Positions 21,837-30,965 of a DNA stretch of 64,000 nucleotides are shown here, one piece after another (within the stretch, counting starts at the first letter, position 1; each line of letters starts with the position of its first letter). The translations under genes were made by a program, and so were the position numbers. Origin of the DNA: an uncultured Clostridia bacterium (GTDB lineage: Bacteria; Bacillota; Clostridia; Christensenellales; UBA1242); NCBI GenBank assembly GCA_944349925.1, contig CALVNT010000008.1:29750-93749 (forward strand), in the 5' to 3' direction. The notes under the pieces are model-generated. The model was not told the origin of the DNA. It did no database searches and worked only from the letters and a program-made list of their open reading frames with translations.

Positions 21837-23115
21837 ACATAATCTCCTTGAAGACTTCGCCTCTTACAGCATATGAAGAAAATTCGTCAAAACTTGCGCA
21901 TGCTGGAGCAAGCAAAATTTTTTGACCTTTTTGCGCATTTTCTTTTGCATAAAAGGACGCATTTTTCATGCTAGAAAAAAGTTTTGGCAGATATCCATAT
22001 TTACTTGCACAGTCAAAAACTTCTTGCCCACATTGACCAAAGCATAAAACATTTTCAAGGTCATAACCTTGTGAAAATATTTCATCAAATTTGCAGTCTT
22101 TGTTTTGTCCACCAATTAAAAGCGTTATCTTTTTTCCGCCCAGCGATTCAATAGCACTTATGCACGCTGAAACATTTGTAGCTTTAGAATCATCAAAAAC
22201 ATCTGCTCCATTAACTTGCCCAAGAAATTCAAGCCTATGTGAAGGAGCTTTAAATTGCATGATCGCCTTTTTTATAAAAGCAGGCTTGATTTTGTACTGG
22301 CAAGAAATTGCAACCGCCGCTAAAACATTTTCAAGATTTTTTTCACCAAATAATGGAATATCATTACATGAAATTATTTTTGTTTTATTGAAATAGATTG
22401 CACAATTTTTGACAAAAACACCTTTGCTAAGCATTTTTTTTGAAAAATACAAGACTTTTTTGTGTAAAACGAAGTTTTTACTTATCTCATCATCAAAATT
22501 TAAAACGATTTTTTGTCTTCTTGGTTTTGGCAATATTTTTTTCTTAACTTTAATATATTCATCAAAACTACCATGTCGATCAATATGGTCAGGCGCAATA
22601 TTTAACACGCATGCAAGCGAAGGAAGAAAATATTTTGAAAGTTCAAGTTGAAAGTTGCTTACTTCACAAACAACAAAACTTTTTTTAGTGGTCTTTAATG
22701 CTACTGCGGACAAAGGCAGACCAATATTGCCACAAACAAAAGTTTCTTTCCCTGCTTGCTTAAAAATTTCTCCCACAAGCGAAGTTACCGTAGTCTTTCC
22801 GTTTGTTCCTGTAATTGCAACAATGTTTCCATTGCAAAAAAGAAAACCTAAATCAAGTTCGCTAATAACAGGCACTTTATTAACAATGAAAAAACTTATA
22901 AGTTTGTTGCCTAAAACTTTAATACCCGGACTAACAACCACTAAATCAAATTTTTTTATTGTGGGATTTTTTTCAAACGAATAAAAAGAGGAAAATTTGT
23001 TTTCATCATCATATATGCTCACGCAAGCCCCTTTATCGTGAAGCAATTTGCAAGCAGATTGCCCACTAGATGCAAGACCATATACAAGAACATTTTTTCC
23101 TCTTAAATTAAACAT
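21805..23115 (-). CDS. murD: UDP-N-acetylmuramoylalanine--D-glutamate ligase MurD
   Basis: 436 residues. N-terminal NAD-like fold for UDP binding (VLVYGLASSGQSACKLL), ATP loop GTNGKTT at 103-109, and the C-terminal domain with DDSKATNVSA and LLIGGQNKDCKF. It adds D-glutamate to UDP-MurNAc-L-Ala in the cytoplasm. The ATG at 23115 is 1 nt after the mraY stop, and the SD GGAG lies inside the end of mraY. The 3' end overlaps ftsW. Length and motif order are normal. Confidence 0.96.
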   Translation of the reverse strand: MFNLRGKNVLVYGLASSGQSACKLLHDKGACVSIYDDENKFSSFYSFEKNPTIKKFDLVVVSPGIKVLGNKLISFFIVNKVPVISELDLGFLFCNGNIVAITGTNGKTTVTSLVGEIFKQAGKETFVCGNIGLPLSAVALKTTKKSFVVCEVSNFQLELSKYFLPSLACVLNIAPDHIDRHGSFDEYIKVKKKILPKPRRQKIVLNFDDEISKNFVLHKKVLYFSKKMLSKGVFVKNCAIYFNKTKIISCNDIPLFGEKNLENVLAAVAISCQYKIKPAFIKKAIMQFKAPSHRLEFLGQVNGADVFDDSKATNVSACISAIESLGGKKITLLIGGQNKDCKFDEIFSQGYDLENVLCFGQCGQEVFDCASKYGYLPKLFSSMKNASFYAKENAQKGQKILLAPACASFDEFSSYAVRGEVFKEIMFGVYDKIEMQ

Positions 23116-23116
23116 A

Positions 23117-24076
23117 TCATATCACTCCTGACAATGCTAGATAACCAATATAACAAGAAAGTCCTAGTACCATTGTCAGTAATATATATATTAAAACAAT
23201 TCTATTTTCATGCACGCCTTTTTTTTCAAAATGGTGATGAAGAGGTGCCATAAGAAAAATTCTTTTGTGAGTTTTTTTGTAGTATGCAACCTGTAATATA
23301 TCCGAAATAACTGTGATAACAAAGACTAGACCAATAATTGGCATCAAAAGTTCTGTTCCTGTAAGACATGCTATGCTTGCCATAAGACCACCAAGCGCCA
23401 AGGAACCGGTATCACCCATAAATATTTTAGCAGGAAAGCAGTTTACAATTAAAAAAGCGAGTAGTGCTCCCACCGACGCAAAGCATATAAGAGCGTATTG
23501 AGTTTGCCCAAGCACAACTAAAATCAACCCGAAAAACAAAAAATATACACTATTAACTCCACCTGCAAGCCCGTCCAGTCCGTCAATTAAGTTTACTGAA
23601 TTTGTAACAGCTACAAAAAAGAAAACTATAAATGGAATTATGGCCCAACTTAGATTCAGTTTTAACGAGAAAAATTCAAGCTCTCCTCCAAAATTTAAAT
23701 AAACAAAAATTGCCATAATCAAAGATAAGCCTATTTGTCCTATAATCTTTTGATAAGGTTTTAACCCTTCATTTTTGTGAAATTTTATTTTTATAAAATC
23801 ATCAAGAAAGCCTAGTAGTCCATATCCAAACATGGTTGCTAGAGCTAAAACTGCTCCCATAACTTGTCCTCTCAAAAAGAAAAAAGAAGATATAATTATA
23901 GCAAAAATAAAAATTATTCCACCCATAGTAGGCGTTCCGCTTTTTCCCTTATGCTTGTCCACATAATGAAGAATTGTTTGCGATAAGTGAAATTTTTTAC
24001 ATACCTTTAGAATAGGGAAAGATAATATGACACCTAAAAACAAAGCAAGAAAAAAAGCCATATAATATTTTAACAT
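23117..24076 (-). CDS. mraY: Phospho-N-acetylmuramoyl-pentapeptide transferase MraY
   Basis: 319 residues, about ten membrane helices. Conserved cytoplasmic loops are intact: KSGTPTMGGIIF (KxGTPTMGG), the Asp-rich FLDDFIKIK, NSVNLIDGLDGLAGG, the catalytic region FMGDTGSLALGG, and the histidine loop PLHHHFEKKG. It links UDP-MurNAc-pentapeptide to undecaprenyl phosphate to form lipid I. SD AGGAGG precedes the ATG. It is 48 nt downstream of murE and stops with TGA, which supports the standard genetic code. Confidence 0.97.
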   Translation of the reverse strand: MLKYYMAFFLALFLGVILSFPILKVCKKFHLSQTILHYVDKHKGKSGTPTMGGIIFIFAIIISSFFFLRGQVMGAVLALATMFGYGLLGFLDDFIKIKFHKNEGLKPYQKIIGQIGLSLIMAIFVYLNFGGELEFFSLKLNLSWAIIPFIVFFFVAVTNSVNLIDGLDGLAGGVNSVYFLFFGLILVVLGQTQYALICFASVGALLAFLIVNCFPAKIFMGDTGSLALGGLMASIACLTGTELLMPIIGLVFVITVISDILQVAYYKKTHKRIFLMAPLHHHFEKKGVHENRIVLIYILLTMVLGLSCYIGYLALSGVI

Positions 24077-24124
24077 AAATTCCTCCTAAAATATTTTATG
24101 GCAATTTTTTATATTTAGTCATGT

Positions 24125-25606
24125 TTATTCGTTTTCGTCATCAAATGGATAATCTTTTCTTTTTTTAAAAGATTTTCGGGTATCATTATAACAGTTATAA
24201 ACCACATCAAAATCACTATAAGGATATTTAACCCCTTTGATTTCTTGATATTTTTCGGCGCCTTTGCCTGCAATAACTATTGTGGTTTTATTTTTATATT
24301 TATTCATCGCAAATTCGATAGCCTCTTGACGATTTGTTATGCATTTACATTTCTTTTTTACACCTTTTTCAATTTCTTCAATTATAAAATCAGGGTCTTC
24401 GAATCTAGGATTGTCACTTGTTATAATAACTTCGTCCGCAATGGTTGAGGCAATCTCCCCCATAATCGGCCTTTTTAATCTATCACGATTTCCTCCACAG
24501 CCAAAAATGCAAACAAGTTTGTTGTCCGACAACTTTTTTGCTGTTTTTAAAACTTTTTCAAGACCATCAGGCGTATGTGCATAATCAATAATAATGTTTT
24601 TGCCGTTAAGATTGATTATATTAAATCTGCCTTCTACAGGAGCAAGTGTCCTAATCCCCTTTTTTACAATATCTTTGTCAATTCCAATTGATCTTGCGGC
24701 TGCAATACCAGCAAGCAGATTTTCGATGTTGTAATCGCCAACAAGAGAACTTTTTATTTTAAATTTTTCACCTAAAAAGTCACATTCAAATTCGCTTCCA
24801 TCAAATCCTGTTTTAATGTTCTTTGCAAAAACATCAAAAGACGTGCTTTGGCCATAACAAATCATTGGCACTTTCGGATAAAGATACATCGCTTTACAAT
24901 AGGGATCATGAGCATTTACAATACCAAGTTTCATAGATTTTTGATTAAAAAAAGAGATTTTCGCTTTTGCATAATTTTCCATGTTATCGAAAAAATCTAA
25001 GTGGTCCTCTGTAATATTGGTCAATATTCCTATTTCAAATTTTACATCTTCCAACTTTTTTAATGCTAAAGCATGAGCCGAAACTTCCATAACAACCCAT
25101 TCAACCCCTTCTTCTAGCATTTGTTTCGAAAGTTTATGAAAAAGATAAGGGTCAGGTGTAGTCATGCCCGTTTCGATTTCTTTTCCATTAAATTTAACTC
25201 CTAAAGTACCAATAGTCGCGACATTGTTTCCATTTTCTTTTAAAATGTTAGAAATAATGTTTACTGTTGTAGTTTTGCCATTAGTACCTGTGACGCCTAT
25301 ATATTTTAATTTATCACAAGCACAATCAAAAAAATTTTTACAAATTTGAGCATAGGCATCTCTAACATTATCAACAACTATAACATTATCAAAATCACAC
25401 TTTTTATCAGTTACAACAACTTGCGCACCTTGCTTAAAAGCGGAAGAGATAAAATCATTTCCATCAAAATTTTCGCCCTTCATGGCAATAAAAAGGTCGC
25501 CACTTTCAACCTTTCTGCTATCGATTTTAATATCTTTAATTTCTTGATTCAAAGAGCAACCATATTCTCTAATTTTTACATCAAGCAACATATCATAAAG
25601 ATTCAT
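24125..25606 (-). CDS. murE: UDP-MurNAc-L-Ala-D-Glu--meso-diaminopimelate ligase MurE
   Basis: 493 residues. ATP loop GVTGTNGKTTT around 104-114, TTPDPYLFHKL and the carbamylated-lysine region typical of MurE. DNPR at 398-401 is the meso-diaminopimelate specificity signature (lysine-adding enzymes differ here), so the peptidoglycan is probably of the A1-gamma type. The C-terminus ends in an acidic/basic tail, KSFKKRKDYPFDDENE, slightly longer than usual. SD GGAGGGG precedes the ATG closely. It starts the murE-mraY-murD-ftsW run, 135 nt after ddl. Confidence 0.96.
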   Translation of the reverse strand: MNLYDMLLDVKIREYGCSLNQEIKDIKIDSRKVESGDLFIAMKGENFDGNDFISSAFKQGAQVVVTDKKCDFDNVIVVDNVRDAYAQICKNFFDCACDKLKYIGVTGTNGKTTTVNIISNILKENGNNVATIGTLGVKFNGKEIETGMTTPDPYLFHKLSKQMLEEGVEWVVMEVSAHALALKKLEDVKFEIGILTNITEDHLDFFDNMENYAKAKISFFNQKSMKLGIVNAHDPYCKAMYLYPKVPMICYGQSTSFDVFAKNIKTGFDGSEFECDFLGEKFKIKSSLVGDYNIENLLAGIAAARSIGIDKDIVKKGIRTLAPVEGRFNIINLNGKNIIIDYAHTPDGLEKVLKTAKKLSDNKLVCIFGCGGNRDRLKRPIMGEIASTIADEVIITSDNPRFEDPDFIIEEIEKGVKKKCKCITNRQEAIEFAMNKYKNKTTIVIAGKGAEKYQEIKGVKYPYSDFDVVYNCYNDTRKSFKKRKDYPFDDENE

Positions 25607-25741
25607 TGTCCCCTCCGCTCAAAAATTTTACTATAAATAATTTAAAAAAATTACATCATCACAAAATAAGTCAAAAATAGACAAACAAATGATTTTAAAA
25701 TAAATATTGCATAATTATGCAATTTAATTTATTATTATGCA

Positions 25742-26866
25742 TTATTTAATTTTTTTAAAGCCGTTATGACTGAGCTTAATGAAACTTTCTATTGCCTCGC
25801 TACTAAATTGATAAATGCTTGCCTGATGTGCTTGATTTTTTTCAATACCTTCTTCAATAAGAAGAGTGATCATATCTTCAAATGGACCATCAAACATATT
25901 AAAGGAAAGCGAACCGGGAATAGAATTTAATTCATTTACATACAACTTTTGACTTTTCTCTTCAAGCAAAAAATCTATTCTTACAACCCCATCACATCTT
26001 AAAGCTGTATAAGATTTAATAGCAAGATTCTGTATTTTTTCGTTTAAAGATTTGTCAATTTGACTTTTTGTGTTTTCTCTTTCGCGCAAATATTTTTCTT
26101 CGAAAGTGTAAATTTTACTTTTTTTAACTTCACAAACCTTGCTTGCTACTGATTTACCATTTATTTTAACAACTGCGCAACTGTACTCTTTTGCATTTGA
26201 GAGGAATTTTTCTACTAAAATTCGATTATCATATTCAAATGCTTTTTCTATTTCAGACTCTAATTTTGCTTCACATTCACATATGCTAATACCCACACTA
26301 CTTCCTAATGTAGCAGGTTTTATAATACAGGGCAAGTGCAAATTCTTTTTTATAGAATTTAAAATTTTTAATTTATTTTGTTTATATTGACATTTGTCAA
26401 ATTGTACATATGGCAAAGTTTTGATACGATCAGAGCTCAACATGACCTTAGTTAAAGTCTTATCCATAGTTAAAGCAGAGCTAGCAACTGAAGAAGAGGA
26501 ATAAGGAATTTCTAGCAAATCTAACATTCCTTGAAGCGAGCCATCTTCGCCACCATGACCATGATTGCAGAGCAGAGCACAATCTATTTTTATTCTATTT
26601 TTAATTTTGTTATTTTTTAAAATGACAAAACATTTGTTAGCAAAGTCAACTGAAACATCATGCAGATTTTTAACTTTTTTATTAAAATTTAAATAAATTT
26701 CTGCTTTATTTAGATTGTCAGCCGTTAAAAATCGGCCATCGTGGTTTATGTAAATAGGGATCACTTTATATTCTTTTGGCATGTTTGCAAGTGCCTGCAT
26801 AGCCGTTATGATAGAAATGTCATGCTCAACACTTTTTCCTCCAAAAATTACTGCAACAGTTTTCAT
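25742..26866 (-). CDS. ddl: D-alanine--D-alanine ligase
   Basis: 374 residues of the ATP-grasp fold. Motifs include VAVIFGGKSVEHDISIITA at the N-terminus, the glycine-rich KPATLGSSVGISI loop, the VEKFL strand and the metal-binding VRIDFLLEEKSQKLYVNELNSIPGSLSFNMF near 290-330. It makes the D-Ala-D-Ala dipeptide for MurF. A strong AAGGAGG SD precedes the ATG, 9 nt after the end of the MurF-like gene, so the two consecutive pathway steps are cotranscribed. The C-terminal ~30 residues after EEGIEKN are a short extension with no motif. Confidence 0.96.
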   Translation of the reverse strand: MKTVAVIFGGKSVEHDISIITAMQALANMPKEYKVIPIYINHDGRFLTADNLNKAEIYLNFNKKVKNLHDVSVDFANKCFVILKNNKIKNRIKIDCALLCNHGHGGEDGSLQGMLDLLEIPYSSSSVASSALTMDKTLTKVMLSSDRIKTLPYVQFDKCQYKQNKLKILNSIKKNLHLPCIIKPATLGSSVGISICECEAKLESEIEKAFEYDNRILVEKFLSNAKEYSCAVVKINGKSVASKVCEVKKSKIYTFEEKYLRERENTKSQIDKSLNEKIQNLAIKSYTALRCDGVVRIDFLLEEKSQKLYVNELNSIPGSLSFNMFDGPFEDMITLLIEEGIEKNQAHQASIYQFSSEAIESFIKLSHNGFKKIK

Positions 26867-26875
26867 AAAACCTCC

Positions 26876-28297
26876 TTATTTATAATTATCTGGCAAATCA
26901 TTTTCAAATAAGACAATGGAATTTTCATTTACTAAAAGTTGTAAAATTTCTTGCTGTTTTTTCCGAGTATTTGCGAAAAAAATATTTTTTCTATTAAAAT
27001 TGTGCGAAATAGCACCGCAATAAAGGTCATTTTTGTTGACTTCGTTCATAATTATGATAAAATCTGCCACATCTGCAATTTGAGAACCAAGTTTAAAGTT
27101 GATTGTTGACTGTTCTTTCCCTAGTTCTACAATTCCGGGGGTAACAACAATTTTTTTGCCTTTAAATTTTGTCAAGACTTCAAGTGCCTGTTTAAATCCA
27201 ATTTCATTCGAGTTGTAAGAATCATCAATAACAACAGGATTTTCTCTGATAATTTGAAGCCTATGTTCAGTCGCAGGCAGAGTAAGAATTGCGTCAATAA
27301 TATCTTGCTGAGGGACTTGTAAAATGTAAGCACACGCACTTGCCGTAACAATATTGTTAATGTTTATTTCTCCTAAAAGTCGGGTGTGCACTTTTAAAAC
27401 TTTGCCATCTATAATTAAATCAAAATCACTTCCTTTATTGGAACACTTGATGTTTTGTGCATAAGCAAATGATTGCGGAATATTTGTTAAAAATTTATTA
27501 CCTTTAAATTTTTTGTAAAGCTTTGTAGTACTTTTGCTGTCACCATTAAAAATGGCTTTTCCTTCAGTTTGCAAACTTTCACACAACTCAAATTTTGTTT
27601 TTTCAATTTCAGAAATAGTTTTAAAACTTTCTAAATGTGCTTTCCCTATAGTTGTAATAATCGCAATATCTGGTCTTACTATATCTGCAACCTTTTTTAT
27701 GTCATATTTTTTTCTAGCACCCATTTCAGCAATAAAAATATCGTGGTCATCAAGTTTATCTAAAATAGTTTTAGTTATTCCCATTTCAGTATTGTAATTT
27801 AAAGGAGTAACACAAACCTTATATTGTTTTTCAAGAATATGGGTTAATATATTTTTAGTGCTTGTTTTGCCATAACTTCCTGTAATTCCGATTTTAATAA
27901 TTTTTTTCTTTTTTAATTTCGCTTTGGCTCGTAGTATGTAAATTTGTTTTATAAACTGCTCTGTTGGCAACATGAAAAAATGAACAATGCACACAATCAA
28001 CGGAGAGAGCAAAAATATAACAATAATATTTAAAATAACAAGTGCAACAATTTTAATAAAATATGTTATCAAGAAAAATATAAGAAAACTAAAAATAACA
28101 TAGACAATAGAAAATCTAACAAATCTTTTTGTCCAAATTATTTTATTTTTATCTCCAAATGAAAAATGAAAAAGCAAAATGTCATCTAAAAATTTTTTTA
28201 TTTTGTATTGATTAAGCTGATAACTTTTAAAAAAAACTAGTGACCAAATGAAGAATATAACAACAAGTATACATGTGAAAATAAGTGCAACTATCAT
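26876..28297 (-). CDS. murF: MurF-like ligase with an N-terminal membrane domain
   Basis: 473 residues from the ATG at 28297, which has a GGGAGG SD and overlaps the hydrolase stop as ATGA; a TTG five codons earlier is rejected. Residues 1-107 contain about three membrane helices (1-23, 60-80, 81-107) in place of the usual MurF substrate-binding N-terminus. The central Mur-ligase ATPase starts at GITGSYGKTST (about 137-147), with NTEMGITKTIL, EMGARKKYDIKKVADIV and the C-terminal domain VVIDDSYNSNEIGFKQALEVL, which is typical of MurF. MurF adds D-Ala-D-Ala to UDP-MurNAc-tripeptide; ddl lies directly downstream. Membrane anchoring would place the last cytoplasmic step next to MraY. A different membrane amide ligase of the Mur family remains possible. 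Confidence 0.85.
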   Translation of the reverse strand: MIVALIFTCILVVIFFIWSLVFFKSYQLNQYKIKKFLDDILLFHFSFGDKNKIIWTKRFVRFSIVYVIFSFLIFFLITYFIKIVALVILNIIVIFLLSPLIVCIVHFFMLPTEQFIKQIYILRAKAKLKKKKIIKIGITGSYGKTSTKNILTHILEKQYKVCVTPLNYNTEMGITKTILDKLDDHDIFIAEMGARKKYDIKKVADIVRPDIAIITTIGKAHLESFKTISEIEKTKFELCESLQTEGKAIFNGDSKSTTKLYKKFKGNKFLTNIPQSFAYAQNIKCSNKGSDFDLIIDGKVLKVHTRLLGEININNIVTASACAYILQVPQQDIIDAILTLPATEHRLQIIRENPVVIDDSYNSNEIGFKQALEVLTKFKGKKIVVTPGIVELGKEQSTINFKLGSQIADVADFIIIMNEVNKNDLYCGAISHNFNRKNIFFANTRKKQQEILQLLVNENSIVLFENDLPDNYK

Positions 28298-29046
28298 TGC
28301 GTTTCCTCCCAAAATTTGCCAATCAATTTATTAAAAGTAAGGGGACTAGACAGAAAACAAAAATGGCCTGAATTTTTTATAATTTCTAGTTTCGAATTTC
28401 TGACATATTTTGCAATTTTTTTTGCCATATACATAGGTGTTTCATTATCTTTTTCTCCCCAAATAATTAAACTTTTACAAACCACATTTTTATAATAGGG
28501 TGATAGGTCTTCGTTGACAATACTGTTAAAAGTTTTTTTCATATTTTCATCAAGTTTTTGATAGTCTTTTGAGCCCATATTCAGCGTGCTTTTGCCTAAT
28601 TTTTTTAGTAATTTATATTTATAAACTTTGTAATAATATTTTAAATTTCTCTTAGGCTTAATACCAGCACTATCAACAAATATGCATGAGCGTACAAGTG
28701 AGCACTTAACAGATGCTAAAATGCTAGCAACGCGACCGCCAAAAGAATGAGCAAGCAAATCACATTTATCTATCTTCAGATGCTCACATAAACTCATGAC
28801 CAAAGCAACATATGTATATATGCTATAATTTTCAACTATTTTTTGACTTTTACCAAAAGGAGGAAAATCTATGCACAAAAAAGATTTTTCAGGAAAAGAT
28901 TTAACAATTCCATCAAAAATTTGACTATCTACACCCCAACCATGCAAAAGAAGAACAGGTTCTCTAGATTTTTTATTTTTAAAAGTGTAAAAGACCTTGA
29001 CTCCACAATAGGAATAAAACATAATAATTTTTATGAAAACAAACAT
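28294..29046 (-). CDS. Alpha/beta-fold hydrolase
   Basis: 250 residues. Oxyanion region LLLHGWGVD at 32-40, nucleophile elbow AHSFGG with Ser101, acid residue in WGEKDNETP near 205, and the histidine in NSGHFCF near 228, so the catalytic triad is complete. No signal peptide is clear, although the first ~13 residues are hydrophobic; a second ATG at residue 9 (29022) may be the start, and neither has a good SD. It overlaps the MurF-like gene by 4 nt (ATGA), so a role in wall-precursor or lipid-carrier metabolism is suggested by context only; the substrate is unknown. Confidence 0.85.
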   Translation of the reverse strand: MFVFIKIIMFYSYCGVKVFYTFKNKKSREPVLLLHGWGVDSQIFDGIVKSFPEKSFLCIDFPPFGKSQKIVENYSIYTYVALVMSLCEHLKIDKCDLLAHSFGGRVASILASVKCSLVRSCIFVDSAGIKPKRNLKYYYKVYKYKLLKKLGKSTLNMGSKDYQKLDENMKKTFNSIVNEDLSPYYKNVVCKSLIIWGEKDNETPMYMAKKIAKYVRNSKLEIIKNSGHFCFLSSPLTFNKLIGKFWEETQ

Positions 29047-29169
29047 GATAAGTTGAAAGAATTTTCATAATTTCTTTAAATTTTTATTAAATTATTTGTG
29101 TTTTTTTAAAAAAAATAGTAATATATATTTAACCGAAAGGTAATTTTGACAAAAGGAAGGTAAATAGAC

Positions 29170-29439
29170 TTGAAAATCACAGATGTAAGAGTTAGACTTG
29201 TTGCAAAAGAAGAATTAAAATTAAGAGGTGTTGCTTCAATCACAATTGATGATTGCTTTGTTGTTCATGACATCAAAGTTATTGAAGGAAAAGATGGTCT
29301 TTTCATTTCAAAAAAAAAAAAAAAAACTCCAGATGGTGAATTTAAAGATATAGTTCATCCAATCAACACTGAAACAAGAGAAATGATTAAATCTGCAGTT
29401 TTAGAAGCATACGAAAAAGCAAAAGTTGAAGGAAAATAA
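29170..29439 (+). CDS. spoVG: Regulatory protein SpoVG
   Basis: 89 residues starting at TTG 29170 with an AAGGAAGG SD. The sequence follows SpoVG closely: [61 protein letters not shown]. SpoVG is a small nucleic-acid-binding regulator affecting septation during sporulation. Where other SpoVG proteins read close to AMPSRKTPDG, this one has [11 protein letters not shown], encoded by 17 consecutive As (29310-29326), a slippage-prone run. The gene is transcribed away from the mur cluster and ends at a strong terminator. Confidence 0.95.
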   Translation: MKITDVRVRLVAKEELKLRGVASITIDDCFVVHDIKVIEGKDGLFISKKKKKTPDGEFKDIVHPINTETREMIKSAVLEAYEKAKVEGK

Positions 29440-29440
29440 A

Positions 29441-29475
29441 AAATTATCGCTATTTAGCGATAATTTTTTTTATTT
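29441..29475 (+). terminator. Intrinsic terminator after spoVG
   Basis: AAATTATCGCTA (29441-29452) pairs perfectly with TAGCGATAATTT (29455-29466), followed by a T-rich tract on the plus strand. Confidence 0.9.
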
Positions 29476-29504
29476 TTTAATTATTTAAAATATCTTTTTT
29501 CCCT

Positions 29505-30956
29505 TTACATTAGAAGACTGCCATTATCTGTTTTGATTACTTTTAAAATATTTTCAGTGTTGCCGTTTTCAACATTAAAATAGAAATAGTATGTATTTTC
29601 ATCTTTAGTTGCTTCCACTTCGTAACAAACCACTTCCCTATTATAATCAAGCGGAGTAAGTGCTTTACGAGTTTGAACAATAGTAAAAGCAGAAGAAACT
29701 TTGCTTTCTGCATCTTCTTGTGTTATTGCACCTTGATTTAAAGTTCTCTCTGTATGATTTGTAAAATATGAAGTAGCATCATATCCCACAACAGTTCCTG
29801 TTACTAAGTTTATCTTTACTTTAACAAGGTCTGGATATAAAATAATTCCATTTTGAACCGGAGCAATATTTAAATATAAATCTTCATATAATTGGTCGCT
29901 CCAAACTACTTTTGCATTTTCAACTCCGTTATTTTTTGCAAATTCAATAGCCAACTTTTCAGCCTGAACTTTATCAATTGACGCCTCACCTGCTCTACCG
30001 GCACCGCTGACAGTCAAAATATTTCCACCAATTTTTGTAACTTGCATGTAAAGTGTTTCAGCGTCAGAGTTTATCGCTCTGAAATTATAAGTTACAAATC
30101 TACCGTTCGTCATTTCTTCATAATTTAATTCTACTAAATTTTTAAACTGTGTGTTTATTTTTTCTTTTGCTTTTTCTTCAGACACGCTTGCCCCACTAAG
30201 TCCTTTTATCTCGCTATTTACAACAGAATCTGAAAAAGGCCCATCATAAATCATGGTAGGATATTTTACATCTAAATCGGTCATTTGTGTAAAAATTTGC
30301 GTAAAATTTGTTGTTCCATCATCATTATAAACACTTTCATCTAAAATGGAATACCCTTTATCTAATTTCCTAGCAAAATTGTTTAGCTCATTTTTGAGAA
30401 TTAAAATGTTTTGATAAACATCTTCAAGGGTGCTGATTTCACTTTCTGTCAAAGACTCCCCTTTAGCAACTTTTTCAGAAAGAGAGCTTGTATAACCATA
30501 GATTTGATTGACCATTTTTACTGTATCATAAATATTGCTTTGAGTTAATGGCAAAGACGCAACAGAAATTTGCGCTTCATTTGATGCTTTGGCAACAGAA
30601 TCAAGCATTTTTGCTTGATAATCACCGCTTTGACTTGCTAAAACTTTAGAAAGATCATTCTCTGCAGTATTAACACTATTTAAAAGATTATAAAAGTTTT
30701 TTTCATAAACATTTTCAAGATTATTTTTATAATACATTGATTGACTTTGCGCAACACCAAATGCAATACTCATTCCAATCGTAGATAATGCAAGAATAGA
30801 AGTTGAAAGAGCAAGAGCTTTAATAGCTCTATTTTTCTTTTTTATATTATTTTTTGTTAGTTTTTCGTTGTTTGATAAATCAACAATTTTATCTGACATA
30901 GAATTATCTATAGAAATATTGCTATCTATATTTAAATTTTTATCATTTTTTTCCAT
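29505..30956 (-). CDS. ypeB: Germination protein YpeB
   Basis: 483 residues. A ~45-residue polar N-terminus precedes one membrane helix (AIKALALSTSILALSTIGMSIAFG, about 44-67). The following helical region and the C-terminal PepSY-like domains (EAEKLAIEFAKNNGVENAKVVWSDQLYEDLYLNIAPVQ..., ITQEDAESKVSSAFTIV...) match YpeB. YpeB is needed to stabilise the cortex-lytic enzyme SleB in the dormant spore. The gene follows sleB by 9 nt with an AGGAGG SD, the usual sleB-ypeB pair. The polar N-terminus is longer than in B. subtilis. Confidence 0.9.
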   Translation of the reverse strand: MEKNDKNLNIDSNISIDNSMSDKIVDLSNNEKLTKNNIKKKNRAIKALALSTSILALSTIGMSIAFGVAQSQSMYYKNNLENVYEKNFYNLLNSVNTAENDLSKVLASQSGDYQAKMLDSVAKASNEAQISVASLPLTQSNIYDTVKMVNQIYGYTSSLSEKVAKGESLTESEISTLEDVYQNILILKNELNNFARKLDKGYSILDESVYNDDGTTNFTQIFTQMTDLDVKYPTMIYDGPFSDSVVNSEIKGLSGASVSEEKAKEKINTQFKNLVELNYEEMTNGRFVTYNFRAINSDAETLYMQVTKIGGNILTVSGAGRAGEASIDKVQAEKLAIEFAKNNGVENAKVVWSDQLYEDLYLNIAPVQNGIILYPDLVKVKINLVTGTVVGYDATSYFTNHTERTLNQGAITQEDAESKVSSAFTIVQTRKALTPLDYNREVVCYEVEATKDENTYYFYFNVENGNTENILKVIKTDNGSLLM

Positions 30957-30965
30957 ATTTACCTC

